From Thermococcus sp. (GTDB lineage Archaea > Methanobacteriota_B > Thermococci > Thermococcales > Thermococcaceae), in assembly GCA_027001105.1 (NCBI GenBank), contig JALTMZ010000089.1:410-5762 (forward strand): 5,353 nt of DNA. The letters run 5' to 3'. Below are positions 5,047-5,353 of this stretch, one piece after another; position 1 is the stretch's first letter; every line of letters begins with the position of its first letter. A program made the position numbers and the translations under genes. The notes under the pieces were generated by a model. The model saw only the letters and a program-made list of their open reading frames with translations, searched no databases and was not told the DNA's origin.

Positions 5047-5353
5047 TTCTTTTTCCCCATCATATCATCTAAATGAATAAGCATTGAGCTCCCAATTATT
5101 AAAACTGCCCCTAGTAGCTGTTTTAATGTCAAGACCTCATTAAATACCAGATACGCCAAAATTAGAGCTACGACTGGTTCTATCGTCGCTATAATTGATG
5201 CTCTGCTTACTTCAACTTCTTTGAGGGCAGTATTATATAGAATGTATGCCAAAAATGTTGGGAATAAAGCGAGTGCAAAGAGGTAAGGAAAAGTATCTAG
5301 AGGAACTTTAAAATCTGAAAATGGGAGTAGGAACAAAGCTCCAAATCCAATAG
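5043..5353 (-). CDS. EamA/DMT-family transporter, C-terminal part (start lies beyond the right edge)
   Basis: About 103 residues of an integral membrane protein are visible and the frame stays open to the window edge, so the gene is partial; the first internal TTG (5336) is not a convincing start. Three clear hydrophobic segments appear: FPYLFALALFPTFLAYILY, IIATIEPVVALILAYLVF and LLGAVLIIGSSMLI. They carry the pattern of the second EamA domain of ten-helix drug/metabolite transporters: ASIIATIEPVVA, then the conserved Glu in FNEVLTLKQLLGA, then a short charged tail (DDMMGKKN). Such proteins move small metabolites across the cytoplasmic membrane; the substrate cannot be told from this fragment. 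Its TAA stop overlaps the TAA of glnA in TTAA (5043-5046), so the two genes converge with no spacer. Confidence 0.85.
   Translation of the reverse strand, partial: IGFGALFLLPFSDFKVPLDTFPYLFALALFPTFLAYILYNTALKEVEVSRASIIATIEPVVALILAYLVFNEVLTLKQLLGAVLIIGSSMLIHLDDMMGKKN
5047..5054 (+). terminator. Possible oligo-T terminator of glnA
   Basis: TTCTTTTT begins directly after the glnA stop codon. Archaeal RNA polymerase can terminate at such T-runs without a hairpin. The stretch lies inside the convergent transporter gene, where it encodes its C-terminal lysines on the other strand. Confidence 0.35.

Noticed and set aside
1..5353. Mobile element, CRISPR array, toxin-antitoxin or defence system
   Set aside because: No transposase, integrase, direct-repeat array, terminal inverted repeats or nuclease motif is visible; the genes look like stable core or lineage-conserved genes.

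Overview
The window looks like the chromosome of a hyperthermophilic euryarchaeon of the order Thermococcales (Pyrococcus/Thermococcus-like, low-GC). The genes are AT-rich while the one stable RNA is very GC-rich. Promoters have an archaeal BRE/TATA layout, ribosome binding sites are variants of GGAGGTGAT, and the proteins (UPF0216/DUF61, a short class I-alpha glutamine synthetase, an archaeal GalE-like epimerase) fit that group. The genus is inferred, not proven.

Layout from left to right. Positions 1-60 (minus strand) are the 5' end of an RNA I identify as RNase P RNA (rnpB); it leaves the window at the left edge. Its TATA box lies just after the stop codon of the next gene. Positions 97-2443 (minus strand) hold three closely packed genes in transcription order: a UPF0216/DUF61 protein (135 aa), a three-helix membrane protein (88 aa), and a secreted, membrane-anchored protein of 541 aa with four beta-sandwich-like repeats and a lysine-rich cytoplasmic tail. 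The first of these probably starts leaderless from a promoter embedded in the end of the upstream gene. A second candidate promoter precedes the 541-aa gene. Positions 2478-3434 (minus strand) encode an NAD-dependent UDP-sugar 4-epimerase-like enzyme. Positions 3435-3723 are a divergent intergenic region with two promoters and a cluster of TGACA/TGTCA inverted repeats immediately upstream of the glnA promoter. Positions 3724-5046 (plus strand) are glnA, glutamine synthetase. Positions 5043-5353 (minus strand) are the C-terminal third of an EamA/DMT-family transporter that runs off the right edge; its stop codon overlaps that of glnA in the shared sequence TTAA.

Functionally the window is mostly housekeeping: tRNA 5' maturation (rnpB), ammonia assimilation (glnA) and nucleotide-sugar metabolism (epimerase), plus an unexplained envelope protein beside a small membrane protein. 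I see no mobile element, CRISPR array, tRNA or broken gene. The best leads are the putative operator cluster in front of glnA, the repeat-containing envelope protein with its basic tail, and an Arg-to-Gly change in GlnA at the position used for feedback inhibition in Bacillus. A uniform ribosome-binding geometry (GAT, four bases, ATG) fixes the starts of four genes and moves each downstream of the longest possible ORF start.
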